The notes: generated from the letters alone by a model not told the origin. A stretch of DNA of 64,000 bases from Sphingomonas cannabina (GCF_021391395.1 NZ_CP090059.1:915001-979000), one strand, 5' to 3'. Counted from the stretch's first letter, positions 34,788 through 42,839 are shown. Made by a program: numbers and translations.

Positions 34788-35023
34788 AGCCGGGCGGAAC
34801 ACGGCAAAACAGCCGTCAGCCATAATGCCCAAGCCGTCGCCAGCGACAGGCGAACGCGCACGTCAATCAACCCGTGGTGACGCGTGGCCATGGCTTCGGG
34901 CTCGGCGGACCCGGTATCCCGCGACAGACTGTGCGCATGCTGCCCTCCACCAGCTGCGTGCCAGGTGTGACCGGCGGCGGTCCGCTCGCGCGATGATAGG
35001 CAACGCCACCATCGGTGATGCAG

Positions 35024-37000
35024 TCAGCTGATGGACGGTCCGTTCCTGCCGCGTCCGATCGACCAGCTGATGCCGTCACTCCGCATCAGTCCCGACACCG
35101 CCTTGCCGACATGGCGGTCGAGCACAGGCCGCCACGGCACCAGCGTGAACTCGCGGGATTTCTCGATCAGCGCGAACCGGCCGCCGGCGAGATCGACCGC
35201 CCGCCGGTAGATGCCCTCGACCCGCGCGCCGGCCGGTGTTTCCACGAACGGCCTGCCGAGCTCGTCCGAGAGCCGCGCAGCGGCGCGCAGTAGCTCGCGG
35301 CGCTGGAGGGTGGCGAGCAGCCCGGGGCGGTAGGTCGTCCTGCCCAGCGTTTCCTCGGCGAGCTCCTGGGCGACCAGCCATTGCCGGCGCTGCCGCTGCG
35401 CATCGCGCACCGCCTGCCCGAACCCGGCATCGCGCAGCGGCTCGAGTACGGCTGCGACGAGCTCGCGGTCGAGCCAGGTCGCCGCCTCGGCATCGATCAG
35501 CCTGTCGAGCGGTTGAGCCGAGAGCGTCTCGACCCGCACCGGAGCCTCTCTGGCGCGGGTCGCCTCATAGGCCTGGGCACGGTCGAGATGGTCGGGCGCG
35601 ATGATCCAGCTGCCATCTGCTGCGCGTTCGACGGCGCCGCCTTTCCGTCGCATCGCTTCGAGCCGGCGGACATGGGTTTGGGCGAACGCCTCCGTCGCGC
35701 CGGGATCGTGGCGCAGATGCGCGTCGACGTCGTAGCGCCCGCCATTGGCCGCGGCGACCGCGGCGATCGTGCGGTCGACCGCGCGGACCGCCGGCGGCGC
35801 GGGCGTGATCCGGACGATCGCGCCGGCCGGCAGCGGCGCCAGCGTCTCGCCCTTGCCGATATCGACATAATGGGTGCGGCCGTCGGTCGCTTCGACCAGC
35901 AGATAATGGCGGTCGCGATGCTCGTCGGAGAGACCGCGTTCGAGGACGCGTCCGGTGATTGGTCGCGCGTCCGGCGCCATAGGCTCATAGATGGCGAGAT
36001 CGGCCGCGGCAGGCGCGATGCCGCGCGCCGTGAACGCGCGCTGCATGGTGCGGATGATGTCGCCGCGCTCGCCCATCCGGCGCAGCGTGTCTTCGATACC
36101 CTCCGCCAGCTGCCAGCGGCCGTCGTTCAAACGTTCGGCAAGGCCGAGCCGCGCGAGTGTTTGGAGGCGGCCGGTGCGCAGGCTGTGCTGGAAGGGATCG
36201 CGTCCCAGCGCCGCGACGGTGCGCTCGTCGTCCATCTCGCGAAAGAGCTGGCGATCGATGCTGGTCAGCCGCTCCTGATCGATCTCGGCGCGGACCCGCG
36301 CCTCGATGTTGCGGTCGTTGCGAGGTCCAAGATCGAGATCGACGAGCTCGGCCGCGCGCTCGCGGATGCCGCGGGTCAGATAGTCGGGCGCGATGACGAG
36401 ATCGCGCCCGGATATGTCCTTGCCGCGCACGATGACATGGGTATGCGGATGGCCGGTGTTGAAGTGATCGACCGCCACCCAATCGAGCCTGGTGTCGAGG
36501 TCCTGCTCGACGCGCGCCATAAGCCGGCGGGTCAAGTCCTTGAGGTCGGCATATTGGTCGCCGTCCTCGGGCGAGACGATGAAGCGGAACTGATGGCGAT
36601 CGCCGGCGTGGCCGTCGAGCCAGCGCTTGCCGTCGACCTTGTCGGCGTCCGGACCATAGAGCTCGCCCGGCCGGCCGTCGCGGGTGACGCCGTCGCGCTG
36701 GATGTATCTGAGGTGGGCGCGGGCACCGTCCATTCCCTTGCCGGCGAGTTTAGCGATCCGCGTTTTGACGATGACGCGGCGCTGCCGATAGGCAGCATAG
36801 CGGTCGCGCTGGGCGAGCAGCCGGCCGACGCCCGCGCCGCGTCCGATCCGGGCGCCGGCGAAGGCGCCGCGCCGACCGCCGCTCCCGCCGCGGGCGAGAT
36901 TGGCGGCGGCAAGCACGCGCGAGAGATAGCTGCGGGCGCGTTTGCCGCCGCGATCGCCGATGCGGCCGAGCTTGGGCTCGAACATGTCGTCTGTGGCCAT
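35024..37000 (-). CDS. Relaxase (VirD2-like, DUF3363 type)
   Basis: A 658-residue relaxase. A basic N-terminus (residues 1-70, Gly/Arg-rich) leads into the catalytic domain: AHLRYIQRDGVTRDG (about 100, with the probable active Tyr), LDWVAVDHFNTGHPHTHVIV (about 185) which is the three-His metal motif, and GKDISGRDLVIAPDYLTRGI. The DUF3363 region fills the C-terminal half (residues about 260-640). It nicks oriT and stays linked to the transferred strand. ATG at 37000 is favoured (MATDDMFEPKLGRIGDRG). A candidate oriT lies directly upstream. Confidence 0.93.
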   Translation of the reverse strand: MATDDMFEPKLGRIGDRGGKRARSYLSRVLAAANLARGGSGGRRGAFAGARIGRGAGVGRLLAQRDRYAAYRQRRVIVKTRIAKLAGKGMDGARAHLRYIQRDGVTRDGRPGELYGPDADKVDGKRWLDGHAGDRHQFRFIVSPEDGDQYADLKDLTRRLMARVEQDLDTRLDWVAVDHFNTGHPHTHVIVRGKDISGRDLVIAPDYLTRGIRERAAELVDLDLGPRNDRNIEARVRAEIDQERLTSIDRQLFREMDDERTVAALGRDPFQHSLRTGRLQTLARLGLAERLNDGRWQLAEGIEDTLRRMGERGDIIRTMQRAFTARGIAPAAADLAIYEPMAPDARPITGRVLERGLSDEHRDRHYLLVEATDGRTHYVDIGKGETLAPLPAGAIVRITPAPPAVRAVDRTIAAVAAANGGRYDVDAHLRHDPGATEAFAQTHVRRLEAMRRKGGAVERAADGSWIIAPDHLDRAQAYEATRAREAPVRVETLSAQPLDRLIDAEAATWLDRELVAAVLEPLRDAGFGQAVRDAQRQRRQWLVAQELAEETLGRTTYRPGLLATLQRRELLRAAARLSDELGRPFVETPAGARVEGIYRRAVDLAGGRFALIEKSREFTLVPWRPVLDRHVGKAVSGLMRSDGISWSIGRGRNGPSIS

Positions 37001-37059
37001 GGCCTGATCCGGTCCGCGCGCCCCGGGGAAGAACATGGCGCGCTTGGCCGGCGCTGAAA

Positions 37060-37203
37060 ACCGGTGCCGCCGAAAGCCGCAGAAATCCGCTAATTCTTCA
37101 GCAGGTGGCACCGGTGCGCGAGCGGCAGTGCCGGTGCAATCGCTGGAAAAGGATGTGCAGACAATCGCTTGCGGCACCGACGGTGCCGGCGCTTTATCTT
37201 GCC
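37060..37203. other. Candidate origin of transfer (oriT)
   Basis: Immediately upstream of the relaxase gene, the motif CCGGTGC/GCACCGG recurs in both orientations: arms ACCGGTGCC (37060-37068) and GGCACCGGT (37107-37115), a further GTGCCGGTGC near 37129, and a compact hairpin GGCACCG-A-CGGTGCC (37173-37187). Eight bases after the hairpin is TATCTTGCC (37195-37203), one base different from the RP4-type nic core TATCCTGCC. Hairpin plus nic core next to a relaxase is the standard oriT layout. Confidence 0.6.
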
Positions 37204-37348
37204 TTCGGCGGCCTCCTGGGCCGAGATGCCTTGGGAACGCAGCTCGTCACGCTCGGAGCAGACGGGGTGGTGTCTCCGGCCCGTTGCAGCAGTCGGCCGG
37301 GTAGGGCAGCGTCCGTCCCTGCATGGGCTTGTCGAGGAGTTGGTGGGC

Positions 37349-37669
37349 TTGAGCGGCGACACCGTCACCTTCATTGCGCCGCTGCTGGTATGGCGCACCG
37401 AAAAATACGGCGACATCGGCTATGTCCGGATCACCGGCGAGGCTGCCGAGGCGATCAGCGCGCACGAGCTGATGCGACGGCTCGAGCGCGGGCGGCGGCG
37501 CGGGTTCGGCTCGGTCAGGGTCGATGTCGAGATCGGCGACAGCCGCTGGTCGACGTCGGTGTTTCCGCCGAAGGAAGGCGGCTGGTTCCTGCCGGTCAAG
37601 AAGGCGATCTGCCGCGCCGAGGGCCTGCAGGCTGGCGATGAGGTCGCCGTGCGGCTCGACCTGCTGTAG
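37349..37669 (+). CDS. DUF1905 family protein
   Basis: A 106-residue beta-barrel type protein: DTVTFIAPLLVWRTEKYGDI, GYVRITGEAAEAISAHELMR, RGFGSVRVDVEIGDSRWSTS, then GGWFLPVKKAICRAEGLQAG. This is the DUF1905 pattern with the usual W-R/K and FP-K/P-x-x-x-Y/W-x-L-P-V-K/R motif. Role unknown. TTG at 37349 has AGGAG 9 bases upstream; GTG at 37343 is possible, and the long in-frame N-terminal extension is rejected. The gene is convergent with the one at 37770. Confidence 0.78.
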   Translation: MSGDTVTFIAPLLVWRTEKYGDIGYVRITGEAAEAISAHELMRRLERGRRRGFGSVRVDVEIGDSRWSTSVFPPKEGGWFLPVKKAICRAEGLQAGDEVAVRLDLL

Positions 37670-37717
37670 GCGCGCCCCGGGCGATCCGGCGTTCTCCGCG
37701 CCAAGGGCCAAAAGAGC

Positions 37718-37750
37718 GCGGGAGCGACGCCAGTCTGACGCCGCTCCCGC
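37718..37750 (-). terminator. Terminator between convergent genes
   Basis: GCGGGAGCG (37718-37726) pairs perfectly with CGCTCCCGC (37742-37750). On the minus strand the stem is followed by CTCTTTTGG, giving a short T-run, so it best serves the gene at 37770-38129. Confidence 0.6.
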
Positions 37751-37769
37751 TGGGACGGGCGATCTCCCG

Positions 37770-38129
37770 TCAGCGCAGGTGCTCGAATGCCGCGCGCGCT
37801 TGCCCTTCGCTTTCCAGGAGCCTGAGATCGCGGATATCGTGCACCACGCCGTCGCCATCGACGATGCATATGGCCACGAACCAGGTGTCCCTGAGCGTGC
37901 CGGCGATCGCGACCCGTTCCAGCTCCCCGCCATCGTCATCGAGGCTTTCGTAGGCGCCGAGATGGCGTTCCATCGTGCGGCTTTCCCAGTGGCAATCCGC
38001 CGCTTCCGCTTCGAGAAACCGCGTCGCGATCTCGACCGCGCCGTCGCGTCCGAATTCGTGCTGGAGCCCCGCGAGAAGCGCCGGATAAGCGTCGCGAGAC
38101 GCCGTTCTGATGATCGAAATCATGGTCAT
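37770..38129 (-). CDS. Conserved-looking hypothetical protein (119 aa)
   Basis: A soluble protein starting MTMISIIRTASRDAYPALLA with GGAGG upstream. The second half (VAIAGTLRDTWFVAICIVDG, then VHDIRDLRLLESEGQARAAF) looks like an alpha/beta fold. No domain recognised. It is followed by a hairpin terminator and is flanked by the exonuclease III gene upstream on the same strand. Confidence 0.6.
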   Translation of the reverse strand: MTMISIIRTASRDAYPALLAGLQHEFGRDGAVEIATRFLEAEAADCHWESRTMERHLGAYESLDDDGGELERVAIAGTLRDTWFVAICIVDGDGVVHDIRDLRLLESEGQARAAFEHLR

Positions 38130-38319
38130 GACGAACCTCCGAACCGAACGTCCTCTCGATTGAGGACAGACCGTCGAAGACGGGCGGTGGGGCGGCTGTC
38201 AGGGCCGCGCAGGCGCAGCCGGAGCGCCGCGCCAGCGGCGGCGGAGGAACCGATTTTGTCGCGTGCGAACGAACAAAAACTGCGCGCGAAGCGCGCTCAT
38301 TTGGCGGCAAAATTGGAGG

Positions 38320-38351
38320 GGCCGCCGGCCTTGAGAGCCGGTCCGGCGGCC
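38320..38351 (-). terminator. Terminator downstream of exonuclease III gene
   Basis: GGCCGCCGG (38320-38328) and CCGGCGGCC (38343-38351) form a 9-bp stem; on the minus strand CCTCCAATTTTGCC follows. It lies 29 bases past the exonuclease stop. Confidence 0.55.
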
Positions 38352-38380
38352 GTCATGCTGGGCCTTGCCGAGACGAGCCT

Positions 38381-39184
38381 TTACTCCTGTTTGCGGCGTC
38401 TCGCTGGCTTGTCCGCGGACAACTCGATCCAGACCGGGGCATGGTCGCTGGACTTCTCCCAGCTGCGCACCTCGCGCTCGACGCCGGCGGCGTTCAGCCG
38501 TTTGGCGAGCGTCGGATTCAGCAGGATGTGATCGATCCTGAGACCGGCGTCGCGGGCAAAGGCATTCCGGAAATAATGCCAGAAAGTATAGATGCGCGTG
38601 TCCGGGTTGAGGCTGCGCAGCGCGTCGGTCCAGCCTTGGTCGAGCAGGCGGTGGTAGGCGGCGCGCACCTCCGGCGCGAACAGCGCGTCGTCGAGCCAGC
38701 GCTCCGGCTTGTAGACGTCGAGCTCGGTCGGCATCACGTTGAAGTCGCCGACGAGGGCCACCGGCATGTCGGCTCCGGTCAGCGCGGCGGCATGGCCGAT
38801 CAGCCGCTCGAACCAGGTGAGTTTGTAGTCGAACTTGGGGCCGGCGCGCGGATTGCCGTTGGGCAGGTAGAGGTTGCCGATCAGGACGCCGCCGACCGCT
38901 GCCTCGATATAGCGGCTGTGACTGTCGTCGGGATCGCCGGGCAGGCCGCGGCGGGTCTCGACCGGCGGGCCGATCCGGCTCAGGATCGCGACGCCGTTCC
39001 AGCTCTTCTGCCCGTGCCAGATCGCCTCGTAGCCGAGGTCGGCGAGCGCTTTTGCAGGAAAGCGCTCATCCGGCGCCTTGAGCTCCTGGAGGCAGGCGAT
39101 GTCGGGTGCGGATCGCTCCAGCCAGTGCAGCAGCACGGGCAGGCGCCCGTTGATGCCGTTCACATTGTAGGTCGCGATCCTCAT
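38381..39184 (-). CDS. xth: Exonuclease III / AP endonuclease
   Basis: A 267-residue Xth-type enzyme of the endonuclease/exonuclease/phosphatase fold. It opens MRIATYNVNGINGRLPVLLH with the active Asn, then CLQELKAPDERFP (metal-binding Glu), IGNLYLPNGNP, VALVGDFNVMPTELDVY (catalytic Asp/Asn), LRIDHILLNP and the terminal SSDHAPVWIEL Asp-His pair. All catalytic residues are present. It repairs abasic sites. The ATG at 39184 fits the family start. It is divergent from the AlkB-like gene 47 bases away, so the two DNA repair genes may share a control region. Confidence 0.94.
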   Translation of the reverse strand: MRIATYNVNGINGRLPVLLHWLERSAPDIACLQELKAPDERFPAKALADLGYEAIWHGQKSWNGVAILSRIGPPVETRRGLPGDPDDSHSRYIEAAVGGVLIGNLYLPNGNPRAGPKFDYKLTWFERLIGHAAALTGADMPVALVGDFNVMPTELDVYKPERWLDDALFAPEVRAAYHRLLDQGWTDALRSLNPDTRIYTFWHYFRNAFARDAGLRIDHILLNPTLAKRLNAAGVEREVRSWEKSSDHAPVWIELSADKPARRRKQE

Positions 39185-39230
39185 ATCGGAGCCGTGCCCG
39201 CTCAAATCCGCGCGGGCGCACACGCGTTCC

Positions 39231-39821
39231 ATGGCCGACCTCTTTGACCTTCCTGCCGTTCCGGGCCTTGCCTATGCCGAGGACTTCCTTACGGCCGAGG
39301 ACGAGCGCGCTCTGATCGCGGGAATCGACGGCGCGGCGCTGTCGCCGTTCCGTTTCCAGGGCTGGACCGGCAAACGGCTGACCGCCTCGTTCGGCTGGCA
39401 GTATGATTTCGACAAAGCCACATTTGCGCCGACGACGCCGATCCCGGAATTCCTGCTGCCGATCCGCACGCGGGCGGCGGCGTTCGCCGGGCTCGATCCC
39501 GACGCGCTCGTCCAGGCGTTGCTGATCCGCTACGACCCTGGCGCCGGCATCGGCTGGCACCGCGATCGGCCGGTGTTCGAGCATGTCGTCGGCCTGTCGC
39601 TCGGCGCCGAGGCGGTGCTGCGCCTGAGGCGTCGCAAGCCGGACGGCGGCTTCGCGCGGGCGGCACAGAACCTTGCGCCGCGCTCGATCTATCATCTCGC
39701 CGGCGAGGTCCGCCACGGCTGGGAGCACAGCATCGCGCCGATGGACGTGACGCGCTGGTCGGTCACATTCCGTAGCCTGTCGGAGCGCGGCAAGGCTGTC
39801 TCGCACGAACGCGAGGGATGA
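39231..39821 (+). CDS. AlkB-like 2-oxoglutarate dioxygenase
   Basis: A 196-residue Fe(II)/2-oxoglutarate dioxygenase of the AlkB group. GIGWHRDRPVFEHVVGLSLG (about 105) supplies the His-x-Asp iron ligands, VRHGWEHSIAPM the second His, and TRWSVTFRSL the Arg that holds 2-oxoglutarate. YDPGAGIGWH is the usual lead-in. It probably demethylates alkylated bases in DNA or RNA. The gene is divergent from xth and convergent with the acetyltransferase. Confidence 0.93.
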   Translation: MADLFDLPAVPGLAYAEDFLTAEDERALIAGIDGAALSPFRFQGWTGKRLTASFGWQYDFDKATFAPTTPIPEFLLPIRTRAAAFAGLDPDALVQALLIRYDPGAGIGWHRDRPVFEHVVGLSLGAEAVLRLRRRKPDGGFARAAQNLAPRSIYHLAGEVRHGWEHSIAPMDVTRWSVTFRSLSERGKAVSHEREG

Positions 39822-39848
39822 CCTTGCCCCGGCGCGAGGCAGCCCGGA

Positions 39849-40301
39849 TCAGCTGCCGAGCTGCTTGCGGAAATAGACGACCCGCTCGGTTTCCTCGAAG
39901 CCGATCGCGCCATGGAAACGGTGGCTGGCCGTATTCTCGAGCAGCGCATCCGAGGCGAGCTCGGTGCAGCCGGTGGCACGCGCCCACTGCTCGACCGCGG
40001 CGCTGAGCGCTTGCCCGAGGCCCGTTCGCCGATGCCGGGGCCGGACGTAAATGCCTTCGAGGAACGCCACCGGCGAGGTCTCGCAGCCGTTGACATAGTC
40101 GGTTCGCAGCGAGGCTTCGGCGAACGCCAGGATGGCGCCGGCCGCGTCGACGGCGAGGAAGCAGACGGCGCGGTCGTCATCGTCAAAGGAGGTCTCAGCG
40201 AGCTCTTGCCGATGCTCGTCTGCGCTCGCTTCAGGCCAAAGCTCGGCGCGCAGCGCGGCCCAATCATCGATGTCGGCAGCTGCAGCTTTTCGGATCAGCA
40301 T
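39849..40301 (-). CDS. Aminoglycoside 6'-N-acetyltransferase-like GNAT enzyme
   Basis: A 150-residue GNAT protein resembling AAC(6')-I enzymes throughout: MLIRKAAAADIDDWAALRAE, LWPEASADEHRQEL, FAEASLRTDYVNGCETSPVA, FLEGIYVRPRHRRTGLGQAL (acetyl-CoA loop) and FHGAIGFEETERVVYFRK at the end. These blocks are the hallmark of the chromosomal/plasmid AAC(6')-I family that acetylates amikacin- and kanamycin-like drugs. Activity on drugs is inferred, not shown. It is carried as cargo between DNA repair genes and small genes in the transfer element. Confidence 0.85.
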   Translation of the reverse strand: MLIRKAAAADIDDWAALRAELWPEASADEHRQELAETSFDDDDRAVCFLAVDAAGAILAFAEASLRTDYVNGCETSPVAFLEGIYVRPRHRRTGLGQALSAAVEQWARATGCTELASDALLENTASHRFHGAIGFEETERVVYFRKQLGS

Positions 40302-40426
40302 CGGAGCTCGCTAGGCGGCGGACTGGGTTCCCGCAATCCAATGTGGGCGTGTCCGGCGTCACCCAAGCGCCTGGCTAGACGCGAAATCCCCTTTCCTACA
40401 TGGATTTGTTCTGCTTTCGTTCGTCG

Positions 40427-40651
40427 ATGGCCGATCACCGTGTGCGGGTCGTGTACGAGTTTCAGAGCAAGAGGCAGCATGCGGAAATCCGTTGCGCATG
40501 CGGCCGAACGGTCGTCATCTCGCCAAAAGTGATCGTCGAAATGTTCCCGCCGGTTTTGCCGCTCGATCAGGCGGCAAAGCGCCTGCGCTGCACCCGGTGC
40601 GGCAAGCGCCAGGCGACGATGGCGGGAGTTCATCGGGAGCATCGCGGATGA
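40427..40651 (+). CDS. Small zinc-ribbon protein (74 aa)
   Basis: A 74-residue protein with two Cys pairs, CACG near residue 23 and CTRCGKRQ near 57, as in a four-Cys zinc ribbon. The N-terminus (MADHRVRVVYEFQSKRQHAE) and helix between the pairs (LPLDQAAKRLRCTRC) look folded. An ATG at 40400 would add nine residues. Its TGA overlaps the next ATG as ATGA, so it is coupled with a 38-residue membrane peptide. Function unknown. Confidence 0.62.
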   Translation: MADHRVRVVYEFQSKRQHAEIRCACGRTVVISPKVIVEMFPPVLPLDQAAKRLRCTRCGKRQATMAGVHREHRG

Positions 40652-40764
40652 AGCGCCGCCCGACTGTTGCGGATGTCGAATATCTGATCCTAGCCGTGCT
40701 GGTCGGCAGCTCGCTCGCCTATGGGATCTGGTGCGGCATAATGTCGCTGCTGTTCGCAGGCTAG
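40648..40764 (+). CDS. Membrane peptide coupled to the zinc-ribbon gene (38 aa)
   Basis: A 38-residue ORF starting MKRRPTVADVEYLILAVLVG with one transmembrane helix (LILAVLVGSSLAYGIWCGIM) and a basic N-terminus. It starts in an ATGA overlap with the preceding gene. Too short for routine calling, but the coupling and clear membrane segment support it. Confidence 0.5.
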   Translation: MKRRPTVADVEYLILAVLVGSSLAYGIWCGIMSLLFAG

Positions 40765-40925
40765 CTGGCGTCGTCGCTCGCGCTTGAAAAGCAGCCGCGG
40801 CTCCGCGTCACGCCGTTCGCCGAACAAAGGGGCTGCGCCGCCATGGGCCGAAATCCATTGCCCTGGAATGCGAAAGGCCGCCCCTTACGGAGCTGCCTTT
40901 CCATTGTCAGCCGAACGCGGCCGGA

Positions 40926-41000
40926 TCAGGCGTGCCGGACCCCCGCGGTGGCGGTCTTGCTCATCCGAACTGCCGCGATCGGCATATGACAATGAGACAT
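40926..41000 (-). CDS. Possible 24-aa peptide with a perfect ribosome site
   Basis: MSHCHMPIAAVRMSKTATAG plus four residues, preceded by AAAGGAGGTGG six bases before the ATG, a perfect anti-SD match rarely seen by chance. Sequence alone gives no function; a leader peptide or small toxin-like peptide is possible. The rest of 40765-41136 shows no other gene. Confidence 0.35.
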   Translation of the reverse strand: MSHCHMPIAAVRMSKTATAGVRHA

Positions 41001-41136
41001 CTGACCACCTCCTTTCCGTTGTTGAACGATGCGCATGAGGTGGGAAGTGGCCGGCGAAAAACAATAGCTTAGCGAACATCTTGTTCGTCGAGGTCCGGTG
41101 CTGCGCCAAAAGGTCGGCCAGCAGTCGACCCGCGCC

Positions 41137-41526
41137 ACAAGCTGGCGGGCGTCGCCTCGGATGCGAGCCGCGCGGCGCAGAGCGGTGCGGTGCGGCTCGT
41201 GACCTCGGACCTCGCCGGCAATCTCGCCACATCGACTATCGATGTCGCCGAGCTCGAAGGGCTTGGCGGCGGGTTAGCACGCTGGAGAGCACGGTCGGGC
41301 GCGGCCTGCGCCAGGCCGAGGGCGGCATCGCCGCGGCGGAACCGTGATGCCGCCCGACAGCCGCCTCGCCCTGTCCTTCAATCTCGCCACCTATCGCGGA
41401 GAGCAGGGCTTCTCCGGTGCCGCGATTGCCCGCGTCACCGACCATGTCTGGGTGAGCGGCGGCATCGCCCGGTCGAGCGTGAAGGGCTCCACCGGCGGCC
41501 GGATGGGAATGACCTTCGGCTGGTAG
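41137..41526 (+). pseudogene. Remnant of a YadA-type trimeric autotransporter adhesin
   Basis: The 3' end (41344-41526) is a clean YadA membrane anchor: LALSFNLATYRGEQGFSGAA, then VWVSGGIARSSVKGSTGGRM and MGMTFGW with the aromatic last residue typical of outer-membrane barrels. Upstream, pieces of the stalk/neck appear in two other frames: KLAGVASDASRAAQSGA with TSDLAGNLATSTIDVAELEG, then LESTVGRGLRQAEGGIAA. At least two indels and loss of the 5' part make it non-functional. Confidence 0.75.
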
Positions 41527-41596
41527 AGGCGCAAGCGATCGGGCAACGGAGAAGCTGCCCGGTCGCGACCTGCAACCTCGCTCGGCAGTCGCCTGC

Positions 41597-42250
41597 TCAA
41601 TCGCGATCGAGGACGGGCGCCGCCTCCCTCGATAGGACGGCGAACAGGCGTGAGCGCGAGGGCCGGGACGTCGGCGCGACCGATGGTGGCACGCTGGCCT
41701 GGATAGCGAACAACGTCGCCTGATCGGCGTGGGCTTCGACCGTCGGCGACGATGTCGAGCCGCCGCCGACCTCGGCGAGATACGCGCGGGTCTCGGCGGG
41801 AAGCCGGCGCGCACCCGCAAGCCAGGCGGCATAGCGTGCCGGCCCGGCATTATAGGCGCCGAACAGCCCAGGATAGCCGAACCGGTCGTACATGCGCCGC
41901 AGGTAGCAGGTGCCGGCGAGGATATTGTCGCGGGGATCATGAGGATCGTCGCCGAGGCCGAGTTCGGCGCGCAGTTCGGTCCAGGTCGCCGGCATGATCT
42001 GCATGAGCCCCATCGCGCCGGCGTGGCTGGTGATCGGCCGTCCGTCGAGGTGTGTGCGGCCGCCACTCTCGGCGCGCATGACGCGTTCGATCCATTCGAG
42101 CGGGATGCCGAAGCGCTGCGACGCCTCGCGCATGTAGGATCGCCAGCGCATCACCGGATCGACGAGTGACGCGACCGGTTGCGGCCCGGCATGGGGCGCG
42201 TCGGGTGCGCCGAGCGCGGCGAGCAGCAGGGCGGCGAGCGCGCTAGGCAT
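41597..42250 (-). CDS. Lytic transglycosylase of the conjugation system
   Basis: A 217-residue SLT-domain protein with a short signal sequence (MPSALAALLLAALGAPDAPH). The catalytic Glu is in RVMRAESGGRTHL (about residue 60), followed by SHAGAMGLMQIMPATWTEL, GDDPHDPRDNILAGTCYLRR and LFGAYNAGPARYAAW. It opens peptidoglycan for channel assembly, like VirB1/TrbN. It starts inside the end of the TraF peptidase gene (8-base overlap). The C-terminal 60 residues are low-complexity. Confidence 0.9.
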   Translation of the reverse strand: MPSALAALLLAALGAPDAPHAGPQPVASLVDPVMRWRSYMREASQRFGIPLEWIERVMRAESGGRTHLDGRPITSHAGAMGLMQIMPATWTELRAELGLGDDPHDPRDNILAGTCYLRRMYDRFGYPGLFGAYNAGPARYAAWLAGARRLPAETRAYLAEVGGGSTSSPTVEAHADQATLFAIQASVPPSVAPTSRPSRSRLFAVLSREAAPVLDRD

Positions 42251-42839
42251 CGGCGGCCTTCTGCTGTGTGTAAGTCCAGAGCGAACGGACCGTGCCGATC
42301 ACATCGCCGGTCCGGCTCACCCCGAAATAGCGCCCGTCGAACGAGTCGGGGCTCCGGGCATTGAGCAGGAGAAGCTCGCCGGGACCGAGCGTCCGGCAGC
42401 CTTGCCAGCGCGGCAACGGCCGGCCGAAACGGTCGGCGGCGAGGCGGTGCGCGGCGACCTGGCCGTCGATGGTGACGAGACCCCTATGCCCGCACACGCG
42501 CGCGCCGGCGGTCGCGGCGACGCGCTTGATCGCCGGCACGTTCCTCGGGAGGTAGCGCCGCTTGGCGGCAAGCGTGCGGGCCGGCTCAGGCAGCCAGGCG
42601 AGCACGAGATCGCCGCGCGCGATCGGCGCGCGCAGACCGACGCCGTACAGACCAAGCGGGACGCTTGCGCTGGCGTTCCAGACGAGACGCGGGCGCGGCG
42701 GGAACGCGATGGTGAGTGCGAGCGCAGCGAAACCGAGCGTGCCGAATGCGCTTCGGCGCAGCAGCGCCCGGCGGCGCCGCCGCGCCCGGCGGAGCGCCTC
42801 GCCGAACGCGAACAGCGGGAGGTCGCGGGTCTCAACCAT
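42243..42839 (-). CDS. traF: TraF-type S26 signal peptidase
   Basis: A 198-residue membrane peptidase. An N-terminal transmembrane helix (about 32-50) is followed by NASASVPLGLYGV, the S26 motif with the catalytic Ser in SVPLGLY, then RGDLVLAWLP, PAIKRVAATAGARVCGHRG with the catalytic Lys in IKRV, and a C-terminal LLLNARSPDSFDGRYFG. In RP4 the equivalent protease cyclises the TrbC pilin. It is coupled to the transglycosylase by an 8-base overlap and to the HTH gene upstream by a similar overlap. Confidence 0.9.
   Translation of the reverse strand: MVETRDLPLFAFGEALRRARRRRRALLRRSAFGTLGFAALALTIAFPPRPRLVWNASASVPLGLYGVGLRAPIARGDLVLAWLPEPARTLAAKRRYLPRNVPAIKRVAATAGARVCGHRGLVTIDGQVAAHRLAADRFGRPLPRWQGCRTLGPGELLLLNARSPDSFDGRYFGVSRTGDVIGTVRSLWTYTQQKAADA

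Noticed and set aside
34867-35023. Small ORFs between the acetyltransferase toxin and the relaxase
   Set aside because: Short frames with skewed composition and no ribosome sites; the stretch is treated as a non-coding gap.
38266-38380. Plus-strand ORF from a TTG (SRANEQKLRAKRAHLAAKLE)
   Set aside because: It runs through the terminator hairpin of the exonuclease gene, has no clear ribosome site, and enters the antisense of that gene.
40784-41038. 84-residue plus-strand ORF
   Set aside because: Arg/Pro/Ser-rich composition typical of a shadow frame, with no ribosome site.
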